Positions 7,922-16,009 of a stretch of 64,000 nucleotides of DNA are shown here, in pieces (the first letter of the stretch is position 1; every line of letters begins with the position of its first letter). Source of the stretch: Acidisoma sp035492295 (GTDB lineage: Bacteria; Pseudomonadota; Alphaproteobacteria; Acetobacterales; Acetobacteraceae); the NCBI RefSeq assembly GCF_035492295.1, contig NZ_DATJJK010000198.1:1-64000 (forward strand), read 5' to 3'. The position numbers were made by a program, and so were the translations under genes. Below the pieces are notes generated by a model. That model was not told the DNA's origin and made no database searches. It was given only the letters and a program-made list of their open reading frames with translations.

Positions 7922-8923
7922 TCAGGTGCGACCCTTGTGGTCGAGGCGATAGCGGTCGAGCGCGACGGCACCGATGATCACCAGACCTTTAACGATGAAT
8001 TGCCAAATATCGGACACGCCCGAAAGAACGAGACCGTTGGTGAGGATTGCGATGATCAGCGCGCCGATCAGCGTGCCCCAGATGGAGCCGATGCCGCCCG
8101 TGAAGCTAGTGCCGCCGAGAATGACCGCGGCAATCGCATCGAGTTCGTAGCTTTGGCCGAGCTGCAACCCGTTCGCGGCGTAAAGCCGGGCGGCGGACAT
8201 GACGCCCCCAAGGCCGGCGAGAAAACCCGATGTCGCATAAACGAACATCAGGATGCGCCCGACCTTGATGCCGGTCAGCCGCGCGGCGTCTGGATTGCCG
8301 CCGACCGCGTAAATGCGCGTGCCGAGCACCGTCCGCCTGAGAATGAACCACGAGACCAACACCACGACCATCGCGATGATAACGAGCCAGGAGACGCCGA
8401 AGAGCGTCGCATTGCCGATGAAAGCGAAGGGCAGGTTGGGATTGAAGATGGTGCGATCTGCGCCGAGCAGGCGCGCGATGCCGCGCACGGCGGTGAGCGA
8501 GCCGAGGGTCACGATGAAGGGTGGCAAGCGGATGACGGAAATCAGGAATCCGTTGATCAGGCCGAAGCCAAGGCCGATGAGTAGGCCCGCCACCACGCCC
8601 AGCATGCCGAAGCCCGGCACCAGCGAGAAGATCAGGGCACCCATGGCCGAGGCCGCGAGGATCGAGCCCACCGAGAGGTCGATACCCGCAGTCAGGATGA
8701 CGAAGGTCATGCCTGCAGCCAGAACCGTATTGATCGCCGCCTGCTGCAGGACGATCGAGGCATTGGTCAGGCTGAAGAAGCGCTCGTTCTCCAGCCCGAA
8801 ACCGATGCAGAGAAGAATGAGCACCGGCAGCATGCCTGCATATTGGAGCAGGGCCCGCACACGTTGCTGATGCGACAGCGACGCCTTGGTCGTCGCACCC
8901 GGCCCACTCGCAACCTCAGCCAT
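7922..8923 (-). CDS. Sugar ABC transporter permease (RbsC-like)
   Basis: Inner-membrane permease of the ribose/xylose/inositol class, 333 residues with about ten hydrophobic segments. Family landmarks include 'FVILTAGIDLSVGS' (the conserved GIDLSVG motif), 'GLINGFLI', 'PPFIVTLG' and 'AVILGGTSFTGG'. The ATG at 8923 has AGGA seven bases upstream. The gap to the upstream ATPase gene is 165 bp, so a separate promoter for permease plus binding protein is possible, although I see no convincing one. Confidence 0.93.
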   Translation of the reverse strand: MAEVASGPGATTKASLSHQQRVRALLQYAGMLPVLILLCIGFGLENERFFSLTNASIVLQQAAINTVLAAGMTFVILTAGIDLSVGSILAASAMGALIFSLVPGFGMLGVVAGLLIGLGFGLINGFLISVIRLPPFIVTLGSLTAVRGIARLLGADRTIFNPNLPFAFIGNATLFGVSWLVIIAMVVVLVSWFILRRTVLGTRIYAVGGNPDAARLTGIKVGRILMFVYATSGFLAGLGGVMSAARLYAANGLQLGQSYELDAIAAVILGGTSFTGGIGSIWGTLIGALIIAILTNGLVLSGVSDIWQFIVKGLVIIGAVALDRYRLDHKGRT

Positions 8924-9088
8924 GGAACGTCCTCACAGTTTTTATCGTTTCGTGTCAAAAGCGGTAGCCCGACGAAAGCGACGGACGCAAGCCGCACTTT
9001 AGAACTTTTCTACCCAATCCGGGCATACATCGTAACTTTCAACACGATATAGCCTGAATAGCTTTTCAAAAGGAACCAAACGTAGCGG

Positions 9089-10675
9089 TCAGGCCGCTTC
9101 GGCAGCTGATATGTCCGTCACCAGTTCCATGATCGCCTCCTGGGTAATGGGCCTGTCCGGGTGGCTCGTGACCTCGCCCACCAGATGCCCGTCCCGCATC
9201 ACGACGACACGGTCCGATACGCCGATGACCTCGGGCAATTCGCTGGAGATCACAACGATGGCGGCTCCCGTGCGGGCCAACTGGTCGATGATGCGATAGA
9301 TCTCGGACTTGGCGCCGATGTCCACGCCGCGGGTCGGCTCATCCAGGATCAGCACCCGTGGATTTGTTTCAAGCAGGCGCGAGAGTAATACCTTTTGTTG
9401 ATTGCCGCCCGAGAGGACGCCGACATTGATATCGGCATTCGGTGCCCGTACGGCGAGCTTCTTGATCGCCTCCGCCGCCCGACGGCGCGCGGCGCCGAGA
9501 TTGAGCACGCCGCCGGCCTTGGCGTCCTGCTCGATGACGTTGATGTTGACATTGCCGCTGATGCTCATGTCGAGAAACAGACCGAGGACCTTGCGATCTT
9601 CGGTGAGATAGACGATGCCGGCAGCAATCGCCTCTTGCGGGCTGGTGATATGCCGCTCCTGACCGGCCACGATAACCTGGCCATGCGTCTTCGGATCGGC
9701 GCCATAAACAAGGCGGGCCAACTCTGTCCGGCCGGAACCCACCAGCCCCGCAATGCCCAGAACTTCCCCTTCCGCAACCTGGAAGGAACAATCGTGCACG
9801 CGATCTCCGTCATCCATGTTGCGGACTTCAAGCGCGATCTTGCGGCCTTCGGCCGGCGCACGATGTTCCTTCTTGTAGAAGGAGGAGGATTCGCGCCCGA
9901 CCATCATGCGGACCAGGGTTTGCGGGTTAAGCTCGGCGCGCATCAAGGTGCCGACCATTGCACCGTCCCGCAGCACGCTCACCCGGTCCGAAAGCTCGTA
10001 GACCTCGGCCATGCGGTGGCTGATGTAGATGATGGCGATGCCTTCGTTGCGCAGTGTACGGATGATGGTGAAGAGCTTGTCAGCTTCGCGCGCGGAGAGT
10101 GCGGTCGTTGGTTCATCCATCACCAGGATATGGGGATGACCCGCGAGCGCGCGGGCGATCTCGACCAGCTGACGCTCGGCGATGGAGAGGCTCGCGACCT
10201 TGTCGGCCGGGCCGAAGGGCGCGGCCAGCCGTTCCAAATAGGGCTGAGCGGCCGCATTCATGGCCGCGCGGTCGATCATGCCGTGACGGCGCATCTCCTC
10301 TCCCAGGAACATGTTCTCAGCAACCGTCAGGTTCGGTGCCAGCGCCAGTTCCTGATAGATGACGGCGATGCCGCTGCGGCGGCCGGCGAGCGGATCACCG
10401 ATTTCAAGCTTCTTGCCGTCGATGCGGATCTCACCGCCCGGATCGGCGTGATAGGCCCCGGAGAGAATCTTCATGAGGGTGGATTTGCCAGCGCCGTTCT
10501 CGCCCATCAGGGCGTGGATTTCGCCGGAATAGGCAGTGAGCGAGACGTCCCGCAGGGCGGACACCATTCCGAAAGTCTTGCTGATGCCGCTCATTTCGAG
10601 CGCCACCGCGCCACCACGCGCTGTCTTGCTCTCCGTCGCGGCTTCATCCTGCACATTTGCAGCTGAATCGCTCAT
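9089..10675 (-). CDS. Sugar ABC transporter ATP-binding protein, two domains (RbsA-like)
   Basis: Tandem ABC ATPase of 528 residues. The first domain has Walker A GENGAGKST (58-66), signature-region LSIAERQLVEIAR and Walker B ILVMDEP. The second has the degenerate Walker A GLVGSGRTE usual for RbsA-type proteins, signature LSGGNQQK and Walker B VLILDEPTRGVD. A GAGGGG ribosome site precedes the ATG at 10675. About 20 N-terminal residues are disordered-looking. It energises the permease encoded at 7922-8923 and is the first gene of the transport set. Confidence 0.95.
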   Translation of the reverse strand: MSDSAANVQDEAATESKTARGGAVALEMSGISKTFGMVSALRDVSLTAYSGEIHALMGENGAGKSTLMKILSGAYHADPGGEIRIDGKKLEIGDPLAGRRSGIAVIYQELALAPNLTVAENMFLGEEMRRHGMIDRAAMNAAAQPYLERLAAPFGPADKVASLSIAERQLVEIARALAGHPHILVMDEPTTALSAREADKLFTIIRTLRNEGIAIIYISHRMAEVYELSDRVSVLRDGAMVGTLMRAELNPQTLVRMMVGRESSSFYKKEHRAPAEGRKIALEVRNMDDGDRVHDCSFQVAEGEVLGIAGLVGSGRTELARLVYGADPKTHGQVIVAGQERHITSPQEAIAAGIVYLTEDRKVLGLFLDMSISGNVNINVIEQDAKAGGVLNLGAARRRAAEAIKKLAVRAPNADINVGVLSGGNQQKVLLSRLLETNPRVLILDEPTRGVDIGAKSEIYRIIDQLARTGAAIVVISSELPEVIGVSDRVVVMRDGHLVGEVTSHPDRPITQEAIMELVTDISAAEAA

Positions 10676-10711
10676 TTATTTCCCCCTCAGCCGTATTACG
10701 CTGATTATTAC

Positions 10712-10728
10712 TCTCACATGAGGTGAGA
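10712..10728. promoter_or_regulatory. Inverted repeat upstream of the RbsA-like gene
   Basis: TCTCAC (10712-10717) and GTGAGA (10723-10728) are perfect inverted arms separated by five bases, 37 bp ahead of the ATPase start on the minus strand. It could be an operator for the importer. No GGAA-N6-TTCC motif like the one at 19054 is present in this gap. Confidence 0.3.
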
Positions 10729-10800
10729 CAGGCACGGCATCAGAGTCAAGCCACTAGCCCAAAATCACAGGACTCCAAACTGGTTGCGCTGCGTCAAATG

Positions 10801-10835
10801 AAAAGTCTCCGGCCGCGTGCGGGGCCGCCGGAGAC
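10801..10835 (-). terminator. Rho-independent terminator after iolA
   Basis: On the minus strand GTCTCCGGC (10835-10827) pairs perfectly with GCCGGAGAC (10813-10805), and the stem is followed by TTTT (10804-10801). It begins 17 bp past the iolA stop and closes the iolC-D-E-B-A transcript. Confidence 0.8.
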
Positions 10836-10851
10836 GGAAATCGGGCGGAGG

Positions 10852-12348
10852 TCAGCCCAGCGTCGGCATGATGAAGTCAGCGCCCGCACGGATGCCCGTC
10901 GGCCAGCGCGAGGTCACCGCCTTATAGCGGGTGAAGAAGCGAATGCCCTCCGGCCCATGCATGTGGTGGTCGCCGAAGAGCGAGCGCTTCCAGCCGCCGA
11001 AGCTGTGGAAGGCCATCGGCACCGGGATCGGCACGTTGATACCGATCATGCCCGCCTGCACACGATGTGCGAAGTTGCGTGCGGAATCGCCGTCGCGCGT
11101 GAAGATCGCGGTGCCGTTGCCGAATTCGTGTTTGTTGACAAGGTCAATCGCGGTTTCGAAGTCATCCGCGCGAACCACCGCCAGCACTGGCCCGAAGATC
11201 TCTTCACGATAGATCTTCATGTCGGGCTTCACCTCATCAAACAGCGTGCCGCCGATGAAATTCCCGTTCTCATAGCCCTGGAGCTTGAGCCCACGACCGT
11301 CGACAACGAGTTTGGCCCCTTCCGCGACGCCGGCATCGATATAGCCGGTGACCTTCTCAAGATGCGTCTTGGTCACCAGCGGACCCATCTCGTTGGTATT
11401 GTCCGTGCCCGGCCCGATCTTCAGCGCACGCACCCGCGGGGCCAGGGTCTCGATCAGCTTGTCGCCGATGCCGCCCACGGCAACCGCGACCGAAATCGCC
11501 ATGCAGCGCTCGCCGGCAGAGCCGTAGGCCGCGCCCATCAACGCGTCCGCCGTCTTGTCCAGGTCGCAATCCGGCATGACGATGGCATGGTTCTTGGCGC
11601 CGCCCAGCGCCTGCACGCGCTTACCGTGCTTGATCCCCGTATTGTAGATATATTCGGCGATGGGCGTGGACCCCACAAAGCTCACGGCATGGATGCCGGG
11701 ATGCTCCAGGATCGCGTCCACCACTTCCTTGTCACCATGAACGACGCCGAAGACGCCATCCGGCAGGCCGGCCTGCTTGAGCAGATCGGCGATGAAGAGC
11801 GAGGCCGAAGGGTCGCGTTCGGAAGGCTTGAGGATAAAGCAGTTGCCGCAGGCAAGCGCGGTCGGCAGCATCCAGAGCGGCACCATGGCCGGGAAGTTGA
11901 AGGGCGTAATCCCGGCGCAAACGCCCAGCGGCTGGCGCATGGAATAGGCGTCGATATCGCGGCCTACCTGCTCGGTGAAATCGCCCTTCAGCAGTTCCGG
12001 CACGCCGGTCGCGAATTCGATGACCTCCATGCCGCGGGTGACCTCCCCCAGCGCATCCGACAGCACCTTGCCATGCTCGGAGGTGATGATGGCGGCGAGG
12101 TCCTTCGCCTTCTGCTCGATCAGGTCGCGGAAGCGGAACATGACGCGCGCACGCGCGAGCGGCGGCATCGCCGCCCATTTCGGCCAGGCCGCCTCGGCCG
12201 CCTTCACGGCGGTGTCGACGTCCTTGGGCGTACCCAGCACGACCTGACGGGCGACCGAGCCATCGGCCGGCTGATAGACATTGGCGGTGCGGGTCGAGGT
12301 GCCGGAGGTCAGTTCCCCTCCGATATAGTGCTGAACAATGTCCATCAT
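10852..12348 (-). CDS. iolA: Methylmalonate-semialdehyde dehydrogenase (CoA-acylating)
   Basis: Converts malonate semialdehyde, the end product of inositol breakdown, to acetyl-CoA and CO2. It belongs to the aldehyde dehydrogenase superfamily, 498 residues, the normal length for MmsA/IolA. The catalytic Cys lies in GSAGERCMA (about residue 282). The substrate-binding 'GITPFNFPAMVPLWM' stretch is characteristic of the methylmalonate subfamily. The start is ATG at 12348 (or the next ATG at 12345) after GGAG; a longer frame to 12420 would overlap iolB and lacks similarity. Last gene of the iol operon, 26 bp after iolB. Confidence 0.95.
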   Translation of the reverse strand: MMDIVQHYIGGELTSGTSTRTANVYQPADGSVARQVVLGTPKDVDTAVKAAEAAWPKWAAMPPLARARVMFRFRDLIEQKAKDLAAIITSEHGKVLSDALGEVTRGMEVIEFATGVPELLKGDFTEQVGRDIDAYSMRQPLGVCAGITPFNFPAMVPLWMLPTALACGNCFILKPSERDPSASLFIADLLKQAGLPDGVFGVVHGDKEVVDAILEHPGIHAVSFVGSTPIAEYIYNTGIKHGKRVQALGGAKNHAIVMPDCDLDKTADALMGAAYGSAGERCMAISVAVAVGGIGDKLIETLAPRVRALKIGPGTDNTNEMGPLVTKTHLEKVTGYIDAGVAEGAKLVVDGRGLKLQGYENGNFIGGTLFDEVKPDMKIYREEIFGPVLAVVRADDFETAIDLVNKHEFGNGTAIFTRDGDSARNFAHRVQAGMIGINVPIPVPMAFHSFGGWKRSLFGDHHMHGPEGIRFFTRYKAVTSRWPTGIRAGADFIMPTLG

Positions 12349-12374
12349 CGTCTCCAGGTCCGAGGTCCGGGCCG

Positions 12375-13175
12375 TTACCAGGTGAGAAAGGCGTGATCTG
12401 GGGACATGGTGAAGCGCCATTCGCGCACCGGTCCCGCCATCACATTGAGGTAGAAGAGATCAAACCCATGCGGCGCCCCAACCGGGTGGTAGCCTCGGGG
12501 AACCAAGACCACATCTCCGTCGCCGATGGCCATGGTTTCGTCGAGCGAGCGGTCGTCGGTATAGACACGCTGCAGGGCAAAGCCGGAGCCACGCTTGAGG
12601 CGGTGGTAATAGGTCTCTTCCAAATAGGTCTCACGCGGCGGGTCGTTCACATCGTGCTTGTGGGGCGGATAGCTAGACCAGTTGCCCCCCGGCGTCACCA
12701 CTTCCACGACCAGCAGGGATTCCGCGGTCGCAGTGTCGGGCAGGATGTTGCGAACGTGGCGCGTATTGGTGCCCTTGCCGCGCACCTCCTCCCCCACGTC
12801 CGTGGGCGGGATGATGCGGGCGGGAAGCCTTCCTTCAGCCGGCGAGCTGCAGACCGCGACCTCGGCTTCGCCCTCGGCCTCCAGCGTCCACTCGGAATGG
12901 GCCGGAACATAGACCGACCAGGGCAGACCTTCGAAGACCGAGTTCCGCTCCCCGAGCAGGCCGAAATCCTGATCGCCTGCGGCGATGCGCACGCGGCCCG
13001 AGAGGATGACGAGGCAGACCTCGTTCCCTTCGGTGGGGCGCGAGACGACCTTGCCGGGCGGCAGTTTCAGGACGGAAAAGCCGACATAACTCCAGCCGGC
13101 CGAAGCCGGAGTGATGTGATGGATGAATCCGTCGCGGTCGGGTGCGCTCGGATGAACCAACAATTTCGATGCCAT
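12375..13175 (-). CDS. iolB: 5-deoxy-glucuronate isomerase
   Basis: Cupin-fold isomerase converting 5-deoxy-D-glucuronate to 5-dehydro-2-deoxy-D-gluconate in inositol catabolism. It has 266 residues, near the usual length. The metal-binding core is visible: PPHKHD (about 172-177), then ETYLEETYYHR with its Glu, and a late His in VPRGYHP. The 'GFALQRVYTDD' stretch is an IolB signature. Its ATG shares a base with the iolE stop (TGATG), so the two are translated together. Confidence 0.96.
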   Translation of the reverse strand: MASKLLVHPSAPDRDGFIHHITPASAGWSYVGFSVLKLPPGKVVSRPTEGNEVCLVILSGRVRIAAGDQDFGLLGERNSVFEGLPWSVYVPAHSEWTLEAEGEAEVAVCSSPAEGRLPARIIPPTDVGEEVRGKGTNTRHVRNILPDTATAESLLVVEVVTPGGNWSSYPPHKHDVNDPPRETYLEETYYHRLKRGSGFALQRVYTDDRSLDETMAIGDGDVVLVPRGYHPVGAPHGFDLFYLNVMAGPVREWRFTMSPDHAFLTW

Positions 13176-14059
13176 CAGAGAAGCCCTCCCTCGCGCAGAT
13201 AGGTTCGCAGATTGGCATAGCCCATGGTCGCGTACTGAAGCGGATTGGCTTTCGCCGGATCCTGCTCGGCCTCCAGGACCACCCAGCCGGCATAGCCCGG
13301 CAGTGCGCGGAAGATCGAGACGAAGTCAATCGTGCCGTCTCCAGGCACGGTATAGATGCCATTCAGCACGCTTTTCAGGAAACTCCAGTCCTCGGCTTCC
13401 GACTGTGCGCGCACCGCGGACCGAATGTCCTTTGTGTGCACATGGCCAACGCGGTCGCGGTAGCGGCTGGCAAGGCGGGCCGGATCATCCCCGCCCCAGA
13501 CCGCATGGCCGGTATCGAGCAGCAGTTCCACGGACGGCCCGGTATGGGCCATGAAGGCGTCGATATCCTCCGCGCTCTGCACCACGCTGCCCATGTGATG
13601 ATGATAGACTAGGCGCATGCCTTGGGCTCGCATGAGGTCGGCCAACCGCGTCATCCGCGCGCCGAAGGTCTTCCAGCCGTCGCCCACGAGCTTCGGCCGG
13701 CGGGAGAGCGGCGTCTCGATCTCGCCCTGGACCGTGTTGGATGTCTCGCACAGAACCATGACTTCGGAGCCCTGGGATTTGAGCAGGCCGAGATGCTTCT
13801 GCATGGCGGCGAATTCGGCATCGCCGTCCCGTGTCAGCAGTTTCGCCGAATACCAGCCGGAGATGCAGGCGAGGCCGTAGGGGGCCAGTGCCGCCGTCAG
13901 CGCCTCCGGCGTGCGGGGGAACTTCTTGCCGAGTTCCATCCCCTCGAAGCCTACCTGCTTCGCCTCGCTCAGGATGGTTTCGAGCGTCGTCTCTCCGCCC
14001 AATTCGGGCATGTCGTCATTCGCCCAGCAGATGGGGTTCGCCCCAATGCGGATGGCCAT
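13175..14059 (-). CDS. iolE: Inosose (2-keto-myo-inositol) dehydratase
   Basis: TIM-barrel enzyme of the xylose-isomerase-like family that dehydrates 2-keto-myo-inositol to the trihydroxycyclohexanedione. It has 294 residues. 'NPICWANDDMPELGG' near the N-terminus is the IolE signature. Metal-site candidates appear as E in ELGKK, 'HHHMGSV', 'LLDTGHAVWGG' and 'HTKD'. It sits between iolD and iolB in the operon. The ribosome site GAGGAG lies about eleven bases before ATG 14059, slightly long. Confidence 0.95.
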   Translation of the reverse strand: MAIRIGANPICWANDDMPELGGETTLETILSEAKQVGFEGMELGKKFPRTPEALTAALAPYGLACISGWYSAKLLTRDGDAEFAAMQKHLGLLKSQGSEVMVLCETSNTVQGEIETPLSRRPKLVGDGWKTFGARMTRLADLMRAQGMRLVYHHHMGSVVQSAEDIDAFMAHTGPSVELLLDTGHAVWGGDDPARLASRYRDRVGHVHTKDIRSAVRAQSEAEDWSFLKSVLNGIYTVPGDGTIDFVSIFRALPGYAGWVVLEAEQDPAKANPLQYATMGYANLRTYLREGGLL

Positions 14060-14084
14060 GGCCAGAACGTCTCCTCAAAGATAC

Positions 14085-14103
14085 GGGGCGGTTCGGCCGC
14101 CCC
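14085..14103. repeat. Hairpin between iolD and iolE
   Basis: GGGGCGG (14085-14091) pairs with CCGCCCC (14097-14103) across a five-base loop. There is no U-run. It may be an mRNA processing or stability element inside the operon. Confidence 0.4.
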
Positions 14104-14111
14104 GCCTCGCT

Positions 14112-15983
14112 TCAATTGCCAATGAACTGGCGGCCGAGCGCGGCCACGTATTCTTCGCGCGCCGCGCGGACCTCGGCCCGTTCCGAGACCTCCGGAACCG
14201 CCACATCCCACCAATGGCCGCCGGCATCAGTGCTGGGCAGCGGATCCGTGTCGATGACGATCGCATAGCTGCGGTCGCTGGCGCGGGCGCGCTTCAGGGC
14301 ATCCATCAGCCCCGCGAGGTTTTCAACCTTCTCCGAAACCGCGCCGAGGCTGCGGGCATGGAGGGCAAAATCGACCTCGGGCAGAACCTCGTGCCGCGCG
14401 TCCTTGAGCAGATTGTTGAAGCCCGCCCCGCCAGTCGCATGCTGCAGGCGATTGATGCAGCCGAACCCGCGATTGTCGAGGATAACGAGGGTGAGCTTGA
14501 GGCCGAGCATAACACTGGTGGCGAGTTCGGAATTGAGCATGAGGTAGGAACCGTCCCCCACCATCACGATGACCTCACGCGCCGGTTCCGCCATCTTCAC
14601 GCCCAGCCCCCCTGCGATCTCGTAGCCCATGCAGGAGAAGCCGTATTCCATGTGGTAGCCGCCGGGGCGCTCCGCCTGCCACAGCTTGTGCAGTTCGCCC
14701 GGCAATCCGCCGGCGGCACAGAGCACCACGTCCGAAACCCGGCTCTGCCGCTGCACGGCACCGACCACTTGAGCGTCCGAGGGCAGCGCATTGCCGGCGG
14801 GCTCGGGCGCGTCGGTATAGCCGCGCGCCACATTGAACCAGGCGGCCTTCACTCCGGCCGCCTTCGCGGTCCATGAGCCAGGCGCCGTCCATCCGCCGAG
14901 GGCGGCGCCGAGTTCCATCAATCCCGCACGCGCATCCGCCAGCAGCGGCTGGGCGTGATGCTTGGCCGCATCAAAACCCTGGGTGTTGAGGCCGATGATC
15001 CGCCTGCCCTCACCCTGGAAGAGCGCCCAGGAGCCGGTGGTGAAATCCTGCAGCCGCGTGCCGACCGCGAGAATGACGTCCGCCCCGGACGCCATCTCGT
15101 TCGCTGCTCCCGTTCCGGTCACGCCCACCGCACCCATATTCATCGGATGGCTTGCCGGCAGCGCCGATTTTCCGGCCTGGGTCTCGCCCACGGGAATGCC
15201 ATGGGCCTCGGCGAAGGCCGCCAGTTCGCGCTCGGCCTCCGCATAAAGCGTGCCGCCGCCACAGAGGATGAAGGGGCGCTTCGCCTCCCGCAGCAGCATA
15301 ACCGCGGCCGCCAGTTCCACTGCATCCGGGCGCGGCCGGCGCGGCTGCCAGATCCGCTCCTCGAAGAAGGACATCGGAAAATCGTAGGCCTCGGCCTGCA
15401 CGTCCTGGCACAGCCCCAAGGTTACCGGGCCGCACTCGGCCGGGTCAGTCAGCACCTGCATGGCGCGCGCGAAGGCGGGGATGATCTGCTCAGGCCGGGT
15501 GATGCGGTCGAAATAGCGGGAGACCGGGCGGAACGCGTCATTGGCGCTCACCGTGCCGTCCGCCCAAACCTCGATCTGCTGCAGCACAGGGTCCGGTCGG
15601 CGGCTCGCGAAGACATCGCCCGGCAGCAGCAGCAGCGGCAGGCGGTTGACATGGGCGACGGCAGCGGCCGTGACCATGTTCAGGGCACCGGGGCCGATGG
15701 AGGTGGTGCAGGCCATGACGCGGCGGCGGCGCAGCGCCTTGGTATAGGCGATGGCGGCATGGGCCATGGCCTGCTCGTTATGGGCGCGGAAGGTCGGCAG
15801 TTGGTCCCGAGCGCCGTAAAGCGCCTCGCCCATCGCAGCGACATTGCCATGGCCGAAAATGCCCCAGACACCCCCGAAGAAGGGAAGCGTGCGGGTTTCC
15901 CCCGCCGCCGTGTCCACCACCGTCTTCTGGGCTGCCATGGCGCGAACCAAAGCCTGGGCCATGGTGAGGCGAATTGTGCGCAT
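14112..15983 (-). CDS. iolD: 3D-(3,5/4)-trihydroxycyclohexane-1,2-dione hydrolase
   Basis: Thiamine-diphosphate enzyme that opens the inositol-derived ring to 5-deoxy-glucuronate. It has 623 residues, typical for IolD. The ThDP motif GDGSYLMLNSE (GDGS with the downstream N) and 'VILDNRGFGCINRLQ' are visible in the C-terminal part, and the family N-terminus MRTIRLTMAQALV supports ATG 15983. An open frame extends 60 bases further upstream into iolC but shows no similarity. No strong ribosome site is seen; translation may depend on coupling with iolC, whose stop is 26 bp away. Confidence 0.95.
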   Translation of the reverse strand: MRTIRLTMAQALVRAMAAQKTVVDTAAGETRTLPFFGGVWGIFGHGNVAAMGEALYGARDQLPTFRAHNEQAMAHAAIAYTKALRRRRVMACTTSIGPGALNMVTAAAVAHVNRLPLLLLPGDVFASRRPDPVLQQIEVWADGTVSANDAFRPVSRYFDRITRPEQIIPAFARAMQVLTDPAECGPVTLGLCQDVQAEAYDFPMSFFEERIWQPRRPRPDAVELAAAVMLLREAKRPFILCGGGTLYAEAERELAAFAEAHGIPVGETQAGKSALPASHPMNMGAVGVTGTGAANEMASGADVILAVGTRLQDFTTGSWALFQGEGRRIIGLNTQGFDAAKHHAQPLLADARAGLMELGAALGGWTAPGSWTAKAAGVKAAWFNVARGYTDAPEPAGNALPSDAQVVGAVQRQSRVSDVVLCAAGGLPGELHKLWQAERPGGYHMEYGFSCMGYEIAGGLGVKMAEPAREVIVMVGDGSYLMLNSELATSVMLGLKLTLVILDNRGFGCINRLQHATGGAGFNNLLKDARHEVLPEVDFALHARSLGAVSEKVENLAGLMDALKRARASDRSYAIVIDTDPLPSTDAGGHWWDVAVPEVSERAEVRAAREEYVAALGRQFIGN

Positions 15984-16009
15984 CGTGAGCGTTTCCCGTT
16001 TTTCTTTCT

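Noticed and set aside
9395..10666. 423-codon plus-strand frame opposite the RbsA-like gene
   Set aside because: Antisense shadow of a certain gene caused by high GC at third positions; no recognisable domain.
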